A stretch of DNA of 11,588 bases from Bordetella parapertussis (lineage in GTDB: Bacteria > Pseudomonadota > Gammaproteobacteria > Burkholderiales > Burkholderiaceae_C), in NCBI GenBank assembly GCA_945871945.1, contig CAMBXY010000037.1:1-11588 (forward strand). Reading direction: 5' to 3'. The notes under the pieces are model-generated. The model did no database searches, was not told the origin of the DNA, and saw only the letters and a list, made by a program, of their open reading frames with translations. A program made the position numbers and the translations under genes. Numbering within the stretch: position 1 is the first letter of the stretch; each line of letters opens with the position of its first letter. Below are positions 1-7,562 of the stretch, in pieces.

Positions 1-2037
1 ACCGGCGCCATGTCTTTGGGTTCTATTTCTACCGAAGCCCACGCCACTTTGGCGGTGGCCATGAACCGCATAGGCGGCAAAAGCAACACCGGCGAGGGCG
101 GTGAAGACCCCGCGCGTTACCGCAACGAGCTCAAAGGCATAGCCATCAAAACCGGCGAGTCATTGAAAAGCGTGATTGGCGACAAGCAAGTTGAAGTCGA
201 TTTGCCTTTGCAAGCGGGCGACTCCCTGCGCTCCAAAATCAAGCAAGTGGCGTCGGGCCGTTTTGGCGTGACCGCCGAATACCTCAGCAGCGCCGACCAA
301 ATCCAAATCAAGATGGCGCAAGGTGCCAAGCCTGGCGAAGGTGGACAACTGCCCGGTACCAAGGTGTCCGAGTACATCGGGTTTTTGCGTTATTCGGTGC
401 CCGGTGTGGGCCTGATCTCCCCGCCACCGCACCACGACATCTATTCCATTGAAGACTTGGCCCAACTCATCCACGACTTGAAAAACGTCGCGCCCCATGC
501 GGCTATCAGCGTGAAGTTGGTCTCCGAAGTGGGCGTGGGCACCATTGCCGCGGGTGTGGCCAAGTGCAAGGCCGACCATGTGGTGATTGCCGGACACGAC
601 GGCGGCACGGGTGCCTCGCCTTGGTCATCCATCAAGCACGCCGGCAGCCCTTGGGAAATCGGTTTGGCCGAAACCCAGCAAACCTTGGTCATGAATGGTT
701 TACGTGGTCGCATTCGCGTGCAAACCGATGGCCAAATGAAAACCGGTCGCGATGTGGCCATTGGCGCGTTGTTGGGTGCGGATGAATTTGGTTTTGCCAC
801 TGCGCCTTTGGTGGTGGAAGGCTGCATCATGATGCGCAAATGCCACTTGAACACCTGCCCGGTGGGCGTGGCCACGCAAGACCCTTTACTGCGCCAAAAA
901 TTCTCTGGCAAGCCCGAGCACGTGGTGAACTATTTCTTCTTTATCGCTGAAGAGGTTCGCCACATCATGGCGCAACTGGGGATTGCCAAGTTCGACGACC
1001 TCATCGGTCGCTCAGATTTGCTTGACATGAAACAAGGGGTTGAGCATTGGAAGGCCCGTGGCCTAGATTTCGCCCGCTTGTTGGCCAGGCCCGAAGTGCC
1101 CGCAGGCACGCCCTTGTTCCACACCAGCACCCAAGACCACGGTTTGGACAAAGCGCTGGACAAAGTGCTGATAGAGAAAAGCCGTGCCGCCATCGACAAA
1201 GGCGAAAAAGTGCAGTTCATGGAAGTCACGCGCAACGTCAACCGTTCGGTGGGCGCAATGTTGTCGGGGGCCCTCACCAAAGTGCGACCCGAAGGCTTGC
1301 CCGACGACACCTTGCGCATTCAGTTGGAAGGCACAGGCGGTCAATCCTTTGGCGCGTTTTTGGCCAAAGGCATCACGCTGTACTTGATAGGTGACGCCAA
1401 CGACTACACCGGCAAAGGACTCTCCGGTGGGCGTGTGGTGGTGCGACCCAGCATCGACTTTCGCGGTGAGGCGGTGGTCAACACCATCGTGGGCAACACC
1501 GTGTTGTATGGCGCCACCAGCGGCGAAGCATTTTTCAGTGGCGTCGCTGGTGAGCGTTTCGCCGTGCGTTTGTCGGGCGCCACCACAGTGGTGGAGGGCA
1601 CGGGTGACCATGGTTGCGAATACATGACAGGCGGTACCGTGGCCGTGTTGGGCATCACCGGTCGCAACTTTGCCGCCGGCATGAGCGGGGGCGTGGCCTA
1701 TGTGTACAACGAGGATGGCTTGTTCGACAAGCGTTGCAACACCGCCATGGTCAGTATGGAGAAAGTGCTGGACGAGAAAACCCAAGCCGCTGAAATACCT
1801 CAGGCTTTGTGGCACCGTGGCCAAAGCGATGAAGCACAGTTAAAGAAGCTGCTCGAAGACCACCACCGCTGGACCGGCTCTAAACGCGCACGCGCTTTGC
1901 TGGACAACTGGACCGAGGCCCGTGGCAAATTTGTCAAGGTCTTTCCCAACGAATACAAACGCGCTTTGGGTGAACTGGCAGCGGCCGGTGCTTCAGACAA
2001 ACCTGCCAAGGCAAAAAAGGTTGCGGTCAAGTCTTAA
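1..2037 (+). CDS. gltB: Glutamate synthase (NADPH) large subunit, C-terminal part (5' truncated)
   Basis: Large subunit of glutamate synthase, which makes two glutamates from glutamine and 2-oxoglutarate in the cytoplasm with electrons relayed from GltD. The frame is open from base 1 (Thr-Gly-Ala before the ATG at position 10), so that ATG is internal. About 678 residues are present of a family length near 1,500; the N-terminal glutaminase domain and central region lie outside. Visible are the FMN/2-oxoglutarate synthase domain with a Gly-rich [11 protein letters not shown] stretch near bases 592-624, and the three cysteines of the [3Fe-4S] cluster (C-x5-C-x4-C) encoded at 823, 841 and 856. 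The GXGXG beta-helix domain follows from about base 1150 and includes the [11 protein letters not shown] segment. The protein ends in a Lys/Ala-rich tail. TAA stop at 2035-2037; the next gene begins 3 bases later in the same frame. The identification is secure from cluster spacing and domain order. Confidence 0.97.
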   Translation, partial: TGAMSLGSISTEAHATLAVAMNRIGGKSNTGEGGEDPARYRNELKGIAIKTGESLKSVIGDKQVEVDLPLQAGDSLRSKIKQVASGRFGVTAEYLSSADQIQIKMAQGAKPGEGGQLPGTKVSEYIGFLRYSVPGVGLISPPPHHDIYSIEDLAQLIHDLKNVAPHAAISVKLVSEVGVGTIAAGVAKCKADHVVIAGHDGGTGASPWSSIKHAGSPWEIGLAETQQTLVMNGLRGRIRVQTDGQMKTGRDVAIGALLGADEFGFATAPLVVEGCIMMRKCHLNTCPVGVATQDPLLRQKFSGKPEHVVNYFFFIAEEVRHIMAQLGIAKFDDLIGRSDLLDMKQGVEHWKARGLDFARLLARPEVPAGTPLFHTSTQDHGLDKALDKVLIEKSRAAIDKGEKVQFMEVTRNVNRSVGAMLSGALTKVRPEGLPDDTLRIQLEGTGGQSFGAFLAKGITLYLIGDANDYTGKGLSGGRVVVRPSIDFRGEAVVNTIVGNTVLYGATSGEAFFSGVAGERFAVRLSGATTVVEGTGDHGCEYMTGGTVAVLGITGRNFAAGMSGGVAYVYNEDGLFDKRCNTAMVSMEKVLDEKTQAAEIPQALWHRGQSDEAQLKKLLEDHHRWTGSKRARALLDNWTEARGKFVKVFPNEYKRALGELAAAGASDKPAKAKKVAVKS

Positions 2038-2040
2038 TGT

Positions 2041-2313
2041 ATGAATTTGGTTTTTTCATCTCACGCAATCAAGCGCATGTTCCAGCGCGGCATCAGTGCT
2101 CAGGCGGTGCATGCCGTGTTGGACAATCCTCAGTTGGTTGCCGCGTATGAAGATGACAAGCCCTATCCAAGTCAGCTTTTGTTTGCGGTGGTTGATCAAG
2201 AACCGCTGCATGTTTTGGTGGCGACTACTGACACTGGTGAGAGAGTCATCATCACGGTGTACCGGCCAGACCCTCTTTTGTGGATGATTGATTTTTTAAG
2301 GAAAAGACCATGA
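2041..2313 (+). CDS. DUF4258 domain protein, candidate toxin of a toxin-antitoxin-like pair
   Basis: A 90-residue protein that I recognise as DUF4258 by pattern: an N-terminal SSHAIKRMFQRGIS block (residues 6-19), a central YEDDKPYPSQLLF segment, then LHVLVA and a C-terminal IITVYRPDPLLW block ending in FLRKRP. In this family such proteins are often encoded just upstream of a YgiT-type zinc-finger protein, as here. A toxin role is inferred from that pairing and from small size; no activity can be read from the sequence. The start at 2041 is fixed by the family motif and by an in-frame TAA (gltB's stop) two codons upstream. I see no Shine-Dalgarno sequence in the 15 bases before it, so translation probably depends on ribosomes finishing gltB. 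It overlaps the next gene by 4 bases. My hand count gives about 49% GC. No signal peptide or membrane segment. Confidence 0.85.
   Translation: MNLVFSSHAIKRMFQRGISAQAVHAVLDNPQLVAAYEDDKPYPSQLLFAVVDQEPLHVLVATTDTGERVIITVYRPDPLLWMIDFLRKRP
2298..2302 (+). promoter_or_regulatory. Ribosome binding site of the YgiT-type gene
   Basis: AAGGA lies 7 bases before the ATG at 2310, inside the end of the DUF4258 gene. It is a clear Shine-Dalgarno match, in contrast to the upstream partner gene, which has none. This would favour more of the second protein than the first. Confidence 0.6.
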
Positions 2314-2537
2314 AGTGTGTCATTTGCAAACACGGCGATACCCGTTTGTCCACCACCACACTCACCTTAGAGCGAGACGGAGCGGTGGTTGCTTTCAAAG
2401 AGGTGCCTGCCCAAGTTTGCATCAATTGTGGTGAGGCTTATGTAGACGAAGTGGTCAGCGCGAAATTATTGGGTGTCGCAGAACAATCCATACGCGATGG
2501 TGTAGAAATTGATGTGCGGAAATACGCACCCGTTTGA
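2310..2537 (+). CDS. YgiT-type (MqsA N-terminal-like) zinc-finger protein, candidate antitoxin
   Basis: A 75-residue protein with two CxxC pairs: C3/C6 and C37/C40, the second in the CINCGE form typical of the YgiT/MqsA zinc-binding domain. Between them is the usual strand-rich region ([20 protein letters not shown]). MqsA proper is about 130 residues with a C-terminal helix-turn-helix that binds DNA. This protein stops after a short helix (residues 48-62), so it has only the zinc domain and probably cannot act as a transcriptional repressor. Its start overlaps the DUF4258 stop (ATGA at 2310-2313), with AAGGA 7 bases upstream. It ends at TGA 2535-2537, 23 bases before gltD. An antitoxin role is inferred from the pairing; direct neutralisation by protein contact would be the expected mode. 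GC about 50% by hand count. Confidence 0.85.
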   Translation: MKCVICKHGDTRLSTTTLTLERDGAVVAFKEVPAQVCINCGEAYVDEVVSAKLLGVAEQSIRDGVEIDVRKYAPV

Positions 2538-2550
2538 ATATTCTTTTCAC

Positions 2551-2555
2551 AGGAA
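2551..2555 (+). promoter_or_regulatory. Ribosome binding site that sets the gltD start
   Basis: AGGAA lies about 5 bases before the ATG at 2561. It supports that ATG over an in-frame TTG at 2534, which overlaps the preceding stop codon. Confidence 0.6.
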
Positions 2556-2560
2556 AAAGC

Positions 2561-4042
2561 ATGGGAAAAATCACTGGCTTCATGGAGTTAGAGCGTATCG
2601 AAGAGGGCTACAAGCCCGTGCCCGAGCGCTTGAAACATTACAAAGAGTTTGTCATCGGCTTGACGCCGGCGCAGGCCAAAGACCAAAGCGCGCGTTGCAT
2701 GGATTGCGGCACACCGTTTTGCAACAGCGGCTGCCCAGTTAACAACATCATCCCCGACTTCAATGATTTGGTGTTCAACAACCAGTGGCACAACGCCTTG
2801 ACGGTCTTGCACAGCACCAATAACTTCCCGGAATTCACTGGCCGTATTTGCCCCGCACCTTGCGAGGCCGCTTGCGTGGTCAATTTCAACGGGGACGCGG
2901 TGGGCATCAAGTCCATTGAGCACGCCATCATTGACCGTGGCTGGGCCGAGGGCTGGGTTGTGCCTCAGCCACCGGCCAAAAAGACCGGTAAAAAAGTCGC
3001 CGTGATTGGTGCGGGTCCCGCAGGAATGGCTGCCGCACAACAGTTGGCGCGGGTGGGCCATGCGGTCACCGTGTTCGAGAAAAACGACCGTGTGGGCGGC
3101 TTGTTGCGCTATGGCATTCCCGACTTCAAAATGGAAAAAATCCACATCGATCGCCGTGTCGAGCAAATGCAGGCCGAGGGAGTGGTGTTTAAAACCGGTG
3201 TGTTGGTGGGCAACTGGCCCAAGGACAGCAAGATCACCAATTGGGCCAAGGAAACCATCAGCGCTGAACAGCTGAAAAAAGAATTCGACGCGGTGCTGCT
3301 CAGCGGCGGCGCCGAGCAGTCGCGAGATTTGCCCGTGCCAGGGCGCGACTTGGCTGGCGTGCATTTCGCCATGGAGTTTTTGCCCCTGCAAAACAAAATC
3401 ATCGCAGGCGACAAGGTGAAAGACCAACTTCGTGCCGATGGCAAACACGTGATCGTGATTGGCGGGGGCGACACCGGCAGTGACTGCGTGGGCACCAGCA
3501 CACGCCACGGCGCGGCCAGCGTCACCCAGTTCGAGGTCATGCCCCAGCCGCCCGAGCATGAAAACAAAGCCTTGGTTTGGCCTTACTGGCCACTGAAATT
3601 GCGCACCAGCTCCAGCCATGAAGAAGGCGCTGAAAAAGGCGTTTTTGAGCGCGAATTCGCCATTTCTACCAAAGAATTCATGGGTAAAAACGGAAAAATC
3701 ACTGGCTTGAAAACTGTGCGCGTCGAAATGAAAGATGGCAAGCTCACCGAGGTAGCCGGCAGCGAAAAAGAATACCCAGCCGATTTGGTGCTGTTGGCCA
3801 TGGGCTTTACCAACCCTGTGGCCACCGTGCTCGACGCTTTTGGGGTGGACAAAGATGCCCGAGGCAATGCCCGTGCACATACCGAAGAGGGCAGTGGCTA
3901 CATCACCAATGTGCCCAAGGTGTTTGCCGCAGGCGACATGCGCCGCGGCCAGTCCTTGGTGGTCTGGGCGATCCGCGAAGGCCGCCAAGCCGCCCGCACC
4001 ATCGATCAGTACTTGATGGGTGAAAGCGAGTTGCCGCGTTAA
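2561..4042 (+). CDS. gltD: Glutamate synthase (NADPH) small subunit
   Basis: The 493-residue beta subunit of glutamate synthase. It oxidises NADPH through FAD and passes electrons over iron-sulfur clusters to GltB. Start at 2561: the protein then begins MGKITGF, as the family does, with AGGAA just upstream; the TTG at 2534 would add nine unrelated residues. The N-terminal Fe-S region shows C46, C49, C54, C58 and then C97, C101, C105. The FAD-binding GxGxxG is GAGPAG at residues 150-155, followed by the [16 protein letters not shown] motif. The second nucleotide-binding site (NADPH) is GGGDTGSD at 301-308. Near the C-terminus [21 protein letters not shown] is the conserved FAD-contacting segment. 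The length is normal and nothing is broken. It should be co-transcribed with gltB despite the 523 bases and two small genes between them, and it is followed after 11 bases by mlaF. Confidence 0.97.
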   Translation: MGKITGFMELERIEEGYKPVPERLKHYKEFVIGLTPAQAKDQSARCMDCGTPFCNSGCPVNNIIPDFNDLVFNNQWHNALTVLHSTNNFPEFTGRICPAPCEAACVVNFNGDAVGIKSIEHAIIDRGWAEGWVVPQPPAKKTGKKVAVIGAGPAGMAAAQQLARVGHAVTVFEKNDRVGGLLRYGIPDFKMEKIHIDRRVEQMQAEGVVFKTGVLVGNWPKDSKITNWAKETISAEQLKKEFDAVLLSGGAEQSRDLPVPGRDLAGVHFAMEFLPLQNKIIAGDKVKDQLRADGKHVIVIGGGDTGSDCVGTSTRHGAASVTQFEVMPQPPEHENKALVWPYWPLKLRTSSSHEEGAEKGVFEREFAISTKEFMGKNGKITGLKTVRVEMKDGKLTEVAGSEKEYPADLVLLAMGFTNPVATVLDAFGVDKDARGNARAHTEEGSGYITNVPKVFAAGDMRRGQSLVVWAIREGRQAARTIDQYLMGESELPR

Positions 4043-4053
4043 AGTAGCGGCCT

Positions 4054-4878
4054 ATGTCCTCCTCTTCCACGCCCTTGGTCGTTTTACGCGATCTGCACTT
4101 TGCTTATGGCGACAGACCCATTTTGCTAGGCGTCACCCTAGCGGTGCCACGCGGCAAAATCACCGCGCTCATGGGGGCTTCTGGCGGGGGTAAAACCACC
4201 GTTTTACGTTTGATTGGTGGGCAGTACACAGCCCAGTCGGGCAGCTTGGTGTTTGATGGCCAAGAGGTGTCCCAACTCTCCCACGAACAGTTGTATGCCG
4301 CGCGCCGGCGCATGGGTATGCTGTTTCAATTTGGCGCTTTGTTCACCGATATCAGTGTGTTTGACAACGTGGCTTTTCCCTTGCGCGAGCACACCGATTT
4401 GCCCGAGGCCATGGTGCGCGATATTGTGTTGATGAAACTCGAGGCGGTGGGTTTGCGCGGTGCGCGCGATTTGCTGCCCAGCGAAATTTCAGGCGGCATG
4501 GCCCGGCGTGTGGCTTTGGCTCGCGCCATTGCACTCGACCCCGAGTTGGTGATGTACGACGAACCCTTTGCTGGTCTAGACCCCATTTCTTTGGGCACGG
4601 CGGCGCGCTTGATTCGCCAGTTGAACGACGCTTTAGGCTTGACCAGCATCATCGTGTCGCACGACTTGGATGAAACTTTCGCTATCGCCGACCAGGTCAT
4701 TGTGCTGGCCAACGGGCGCATTGCCGCTCAAGGCACGCCCGATGAGGTGCGCCAAAGCCGCGACCCCTTGGTGCACCAGTTTGTCAACGCCGAACCCGAT
4801 GGGCCGGTGCAGTTCCACTATCCGGCGTCTGGCGCCGCCCAAGACTTTGGTGTGCAAGCGCCAGGAGGGGCCAAATGA
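4054..4878 (+). CDS. mlaF: Phospholipid transport ABC ATPase MlaF
   Basis: The 274-residue cytoplasmic ATPase of the MlaFEDB inner-membrane complex, which drives phospholipid transfer for outer-membrane asymmetry. Walker A is GASGGGKTT (residues 41-49), the ABC signature ISGGMARR (S146 to M149 core), Walker B LVMYDEP with D169/E170, D-loop AGLDP, and switch histidine H203 in VSHDLDE. After the nucleotide-binding domain there is a C-terminal tail with DGPVQFHYPA (249-258). This resembles the extension that in E. coli MlaF reaches across to the partner subunit and MlaB, and it separates MlaF from generic ABC ATPases. The start is the first possible one, since TAG at 4045-4047 closes the frame upstream. 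No good Shine-Dalgarno precedes it, so coupling to gltD translation, 11 bases upstream, is plausible. It overlaps mlaE by ATGA. Confidence 0.95.
   Translation: MSSSSTPLVVLRDLHFAYGDRPILLGVTLAVPRGKITALMGASGGGKTTVLRLIGGQYTAQSGSLVFDGQEVSQLSHEQLYAARRRMGMLFQFGALFTDISVFDNVAFPLREHTDLPEAMVRDIVLMKLEAVGLRGARDLLPSEISGGMARRVALARAIALDPELVMYDEPFAGLDPISLGTAARLIRQLNDALGLTSIIVSHDLDETFAIADQVIVLANGRIAAQGTPDEVRQSRDPLVHQFVNAEPDGPVQFHYPASGAAQDFGVQAPGGAK
4863..4869 (+). promoter_or_regulatory. Strong ribosome binding site of mlaE
   Basis: AGGAGGG inside the 3' end of mlaF, 5 bases before the mlaE ATG at 4875. It is the best Shine-Dalgarno match I noticed in the window and supports the overlapping start. Confidence 0.6.
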
Positions 4879-5657
4879 TAGTTCGCGGCTTGGCCCATCT
4901 GGGCTGGACACTTCGCGTAGTCGTGGCCGACATCGGTCATGCCGCACGCCTGTTCTGGCAAATGCTGTGTTGTGCGCCAAGCTGCTTGCGACGCTTTGGT
5001 TTGGTGCGCGACCAAATGCACTTTTTGGGCAACTACTCACTGGCCCTCATTTCGGTGTCGGGTTTGTTTGTGGGCTTTGTGCTGGGATTGCAAGGCTATT
5101 ACACGCTGCAGCGCTATGGGTCGGCCTCTGCCTTGGGTTTGCTCGTGGCGCTGAGCTTGGTGCGAGAACTCGGGCCGGTGGTCAGTGCCTTGTTGTTTGC
5201 GGGGCGTGCCGGCACCTCACTGACTGCCGAGATTGGTTTGATGAAAGCCGGCGAGCAACTCAGCGCCATGGAGATGATGGCCATCGATCCGGTGCGGCGT
5301 ATTTTGGCGCCGCGTTTTTGGGCTGGCGTGCTGGTCATGCCCATACTCTCGGCGGTGTTCAGTGCGGTGGGTATTTTGGGCGGCTGGGTTGTGGGTGTGC
5401 TGATGATTGGGGTCGACAGCGGATCGTTTTGGGGACAAATGCAAAGCGGTGTCGATGTTTGGCGGGATGTGGGCAATGGCGTGGTGAAAAGTCTGGTGTT
5501 TGGCACCACCGTCAGTTTTGTCGCCTTGCGTCAAGGTTTTGAGGCGCAACCTACGCCCGAGGGCGTGGCGCGGGCCACCACCCGAACCGTTGTGCTGGCG
5601 TCTTTGAGTGTGTTGGCCTTAGACTTTGTGCTCACGGCTTTGATGTTTACTATTTAA
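4875..5657 (+). CDS. mlaE: Phospholipid ABC transporter permease MlaE
   Basis: The 260-residue integral membrane permease of the MlaFEDB complex (MlaE/YrbE family). An amphipathic N-terminal stretch (about 1-45) precedes hydrophobic segments at roughly 53-75, 86-110, 148-182 (probably two passes) and 236-258. The family hallmark RELGPVVSALLFAGRAGTSL runs from residue 97, followed by the coupling segment MKAGEQLSAMEMMAIDPVR (123-141) that contacts the ATPase. The ATG overlaps the mlaF stop and has an AGGAGGG site in front. The length matches E. coli MlaE (about 260). The gene is intact. It is separated by 13 bases from mlaD. Confidence 0.96.
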   Translation: MIVRGLAHLGWTLRVVVADIGHAARLFWQMLCCAPSCLRRFGLVRDQMHFLGNYSLALISVSGLFVGFVLGLQGYYTLQRYGSASALGLLVALSLVRELGPVVSALLFAGRAGTSLTAEIGLMKAGEQLSAMEMMAIDPVRRILAPRFWAGVLVMPILSAVFSAVGILGGWVVGVLMIGVDSGSFWGQMQSGVDVWRDVGNGVVKSLVFGTTVSFVALRQGFEAQPTPEGVARATTRTVVLASLSVLALDFVLTALMFTI

Positions 5658-5670
5658 AGGGGCTCAAGGA

Positions 5671-6150
5671 ATGCAACGCTCGAACAACGATATCTGGGTG
5701 GGTTTGCTGGTGCTCATAGGCGCGGCGGCGCTGCTGTTTTTGGCCTTGCAGTCGGCCAATTTGCTCAGCCTGAGTTTTCAAAAAACCTATCAAGTCACCG
5801 CCCTTTTCGATAATATCGGCGGCTTGAAAAAACAAGCAGCAGTGAAAAGCGCGGGCGTGGTCGTCGGGCGTGTCAAAAACATCGTCTTCGACAGCAAAAC
5901 TTACCAAGCCAAAGTGGTCATGGCGATTGAAGTGCAGCACCAGTTTCCCAAAGACAGTTCTTTGAAAATTCTCACCAGCGGTTTGCTGGGCGAGCAGTAC
6001 ATTGGCATTGAAGCCGGTGCCGAGGAGAAAATCTTGGTCGAAGGTGACAAACTGCAAGACACCCAGTCGGCGGTGGTGCTAGAGAACCTCATCAGCCGTT
6101 TTCTCTACAACAAAGCCGCCGAACCAGCGGACAACACGGAAGTCAAATAA
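5671..6150 (+). CDS. mlaD: MCE-domain phospholipid-binding protein MlaD
   Basis: A 159-residue inner-membrane-anchored protein that forms the hexameric MCE ring above MlaE and receives or hands over phospholipids with MlaC. One transmembrane helix lies at about residues 8-27 with NNDIW before it. The MCE domain follows at about 39-116, with the conserved LFDNIGGLKKQAAVKSAGV and GLLGEQYIGIE segments; the GLLG at 104-107 corresponds to the hydrophobic pore loop of the E. coli protein. It is somewhat shorter than E. coli MlaD (183 residues), ending soon after a predicted helix (LENLISRFLYNKA). AAAGGGG 8 to 9 bases upstream serves as ribosome binding site. Only 2 bases separate it from mlaA. Confidence 0.95.
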   Translation: MQRSNNDIWVGLLVLIGAAALLFLALQSANLLSLSFQKTYQVTALFDNIGGLKKQAAVKSAGVVVGRVKNIVFDSKTYQAKVVMAIEVQHQFPKDSSLKILTSGLLGEQYIGIEAGAEEKILVEGDKLQDTQSAVVLENLISRFLYNKAAEPADNTEVK

Positions 6151-6152
6151 AC

Positions 6153-6893
6153 ATGCAGGCCTTGTCACATCGCTTTACATGGCTGCTGATAGGCGGCTGT
6201 TTGGCCATGACCGGTTGCGCCAGCACTTCGGGTGGCAACCCCCTAGACCCGTTCGAGGCCACCAACCGCCGCATCGACGCCTTCAACGACAGCGTTGACC
6301 AAGCCGTGCTCAGACCGGTGGCCAAAACTTACTTCGACTACACCCCCACTCTGCTGCAAACCACCGTGCAAAACTTTTTTGGCAATTTGCGCGATGTGTG
6401 GTCGGTGGTGAACAACGGCTTGCAACTCAAGCCCAAGGAAACCGTGGAAACCGGTGTGCGGGTGGCGGTCAATTCCGTCGTCGGCTTGTATGGTTTGCTG
6501 GATGTAGGAACGCCCTTGGGTTTGCAAAAGCACCCGGCTGATTTTGGACAAACCTTGGGTTACTGGGGCATGCCCGCGGGTCCTTATGTGGTGTTGCCCC
6601 TGATGGGGCCGTCCACCGTGCGGGACGCTGCTGCTTCACTGGTAGACAGCCAAGGGGATCCTTGGGGCTACATCAATCCCGTGGCGTCTCGCAACCAAGG
6701 AACAGTTTTGCGCTTGGTCGATAAAAGATCCCAATATTTGGGTTTGGACAACCGTTTGAATGAGATGGTTTTGGACAAATACAGCTTTGTGCGCGACGCT
6801 TATCTGCAAAAACGCCGAGCGCAAGTGCGGCGTGGCCCGCCAACCGACGCAGAAGACGAGCAAGAAAATTTTGATCGACCTGACAAAAAATAA
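6153..6893 (+). CDS. mlaA: Outer-membrane lipoprotein MlaA (VacJ family)
   Basis: A 246-residue lipoprotein that sits in the outer membrane, normally in complex with a trimeric porin, and removes misplaced phospholipid from the outer leaflet to pass it to MlaC. The lipoprotein signal is short: RFTWLLIGGCLAMTGC, with lipidated cysteine at 22. The family motifs follow: DPFEATNR at 32-39, then FGQTLGYWGMPAGPYVVLPL from 131 and GPSTVRD at 152-158. Residues 221-246 form a charged, probably disordered tail. In E. coli mlaA is encoded apart from the other mla genes. Here it lies between mlaD and mlaC, so the whole pathway except the porin is in one gene run. GGAA at 6138-6141 is a possible ribosome site within mlaD. 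Confidence 0.95.
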   Translation: MQALSHRFTWLLIGGCLAMTGCASTSGGNPLDPFEATNRRIDAFNDSVDQAVLRPVAKTYFDYTPTLLQTTVQNFFGNLRDVWSVVNNGLQLKPKETVETGVRVAVNSVVGLYGLLDVGTPLGLQKHPADFGQTLGYWGMPAGPYVVLPLMGPSTVRDAAASLVDSQGDPWGYINPVASRNQGTVLRLVDKRSQYLGLDNRLNEMVLDKYSFVRDAYLQKRRAQVRRGPPTDAEDEQENFDRPDKK

Positions 6894-6910
6894 TTCAAAT
6901 ACACAATAAT
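6880..6910 (+). promoter_or_regulatory. Weak candidate promoter upstream of mlaC
   Basis: In the AT-rich end of mlaA and the 51-base gap to mlaC, CTGACA (6880-6885) matches a -35 box at five of six positions. AATAAT (6905-6910) matches a -10 box at five of six. The spacing is 19 bases, longer than the usual 17. This is suggestive only; chance matches in AT-rich sequence are common. Confidence 0.2.
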
Positions 6911-6930
6911 GACTCCTTTGTTGAATCAAA

Positions 6931-6937
6931 AAGAAGG
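6931..6937 (+). promoter_or_regulatory. Ribosome binding site that sets the mlaC start
   Basis: AAGAAGG ends 7 bases before the ATG at 6945. It favours that start over the in-frame ATG at 6909, which has no such site and would put twelve extra residues before the signal peptide. Confidence 0.6.
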
Positions 6938-6944
6938 TCTGTCC

Positions 6945-7562
6945 ATGAGGAGAATTTTTGCCCCAGTTATCTTTAGTCTGTTAGCTGCCTTGCCTGCGCA
7001 AGCCGCTCAACAGGCCCCAGATGTCTTCTTGCAAGAGCTCTCCAATGAGTTGTTGGAAGTGGTTCGCAAAGACCCAGCGGTCAAAGCCGGCGACCTGCAA
7101 AAACTTTCCAATTTGGTCGATACCCGGGTGCTGCCCAATGTCAACTTTCAGCGCATGACCGCTTCTGCGGTGGGTCCCGCTTGGCGTCAAGCCACGCCAG
7201 AGCAGCAAAAGCGTTTGCAAGAAGAATTCAAATTGCTGTTGGTGCGCAGTTATTCAGGTGCCTTGTCGCAGATCAAAGACAACCAATCCATCGTGGTCAA
7301 GGGCTTCAAGGGCAACCCCGACGACAACGAGGTGGTGGTGCGTTCGGAAATCCGTGGCGGCAAAGAGCCCTTGCCTTTGGATTACCGTCTGGAAAAAAGT
7401 GCCGACGCCCCGGGGGGTTGGAAGATTTACAACTTCAATTTGCTGGGTGTGTGGTTGGTGGATAACTACCGCACCCAATTTGCACAAGAAATCAACGCCA
7501 AAGGCATAGACGGCCTGATCACCACCTTGGCTGAGCGCAACAAATCCAATAGCCGCAAATGA
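6945..7562 (+). CDS. mlaC: Periplasmic phospholipid carrier MlaC
   Basis: A 205-residue soluble periplasmic lipid shuttle between MlaA at the outer membrane and MlaFEDB at the inner membrane (Ttg2D/Tol_Tol_Ttg2 family). The start at 6945 gives a standard signal peptide: MRR, a hydrophobic core (IFAPVIFSLLAAL) and a PAQA-A cleavage site after residue 20. Family landmarks in the mature part are LVDTRVLPNVNFQRMTASAVG (58-78), the RSYSGAL segment (101-107), LPLDYRLEK (143-151) and a late WKIYNFNLLGVWLVDNYRTQF segment (159-179). The length is near the E. coli 211 residues. The stop overlaps the start of mlaB (ATGA). The upstream gap of 51 bases, the largest in the window, could hold a weak promoter. 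Confidence 0.95.
   Translation: MRRIFAPVIFSLLAALPAQAAQQAPDVFLQELSNELLEVVRKDPAVKAGDLQKLSNLVDTRVLPNVNFQRMTASAVGPAWRQATPEQQKRLQEEFKLLLVRSYSGALSQIKDNQSIVVKGFKGNPDDNEVVVRSEIRGGKEPLPLDYRLEKSADAPGGWKIYNFNLLGVWLVDNYRTQFAQEINAKGIDGLITTLAERNKSNSRK

Noticed and set aside
2534..2560. Earlier in-frame TTG start for gltD, overlapping the stop of the zinc-finger gene
   Set aside because: It would add nine residues not typical of GltD. The ATG at 2561 gives the family MGKITGF start and has AGGAA just upstream.
2588..3988. Long open frame of 466 codons on the minus strand, antisense to gltD
   Set aside because: It mirrors the codon bias of gltD, its translation is His/Ala/Gly-rich with no recognisable domain, and gltD is certain. 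Similar minus-strand frames opposite gltB, mlaF, yadG and murA were dropped for the same reason.
4033..4051. GC-rich hairpin as a terminator after gltD
   Set aside because: The stem is only 5 bases, no T run follows, and mlaF starts at 4054.
4174..4200. Unusual Walker A of MlaF (GASGGGKTT) as a sign of an inactive ATPase
   Set aside because: The lysine and following threonines are kept and only tolerated positions differ; signature, Walker B and switch histidine are all intact.
6909..6944. Earlier in-frame ATG for mlaC
   Set aside because: It would place twelve polar residues ahead of the signal peptide and has no ribosome binding site, while the ATG at 6945 has AAGAAGG at good spacing.
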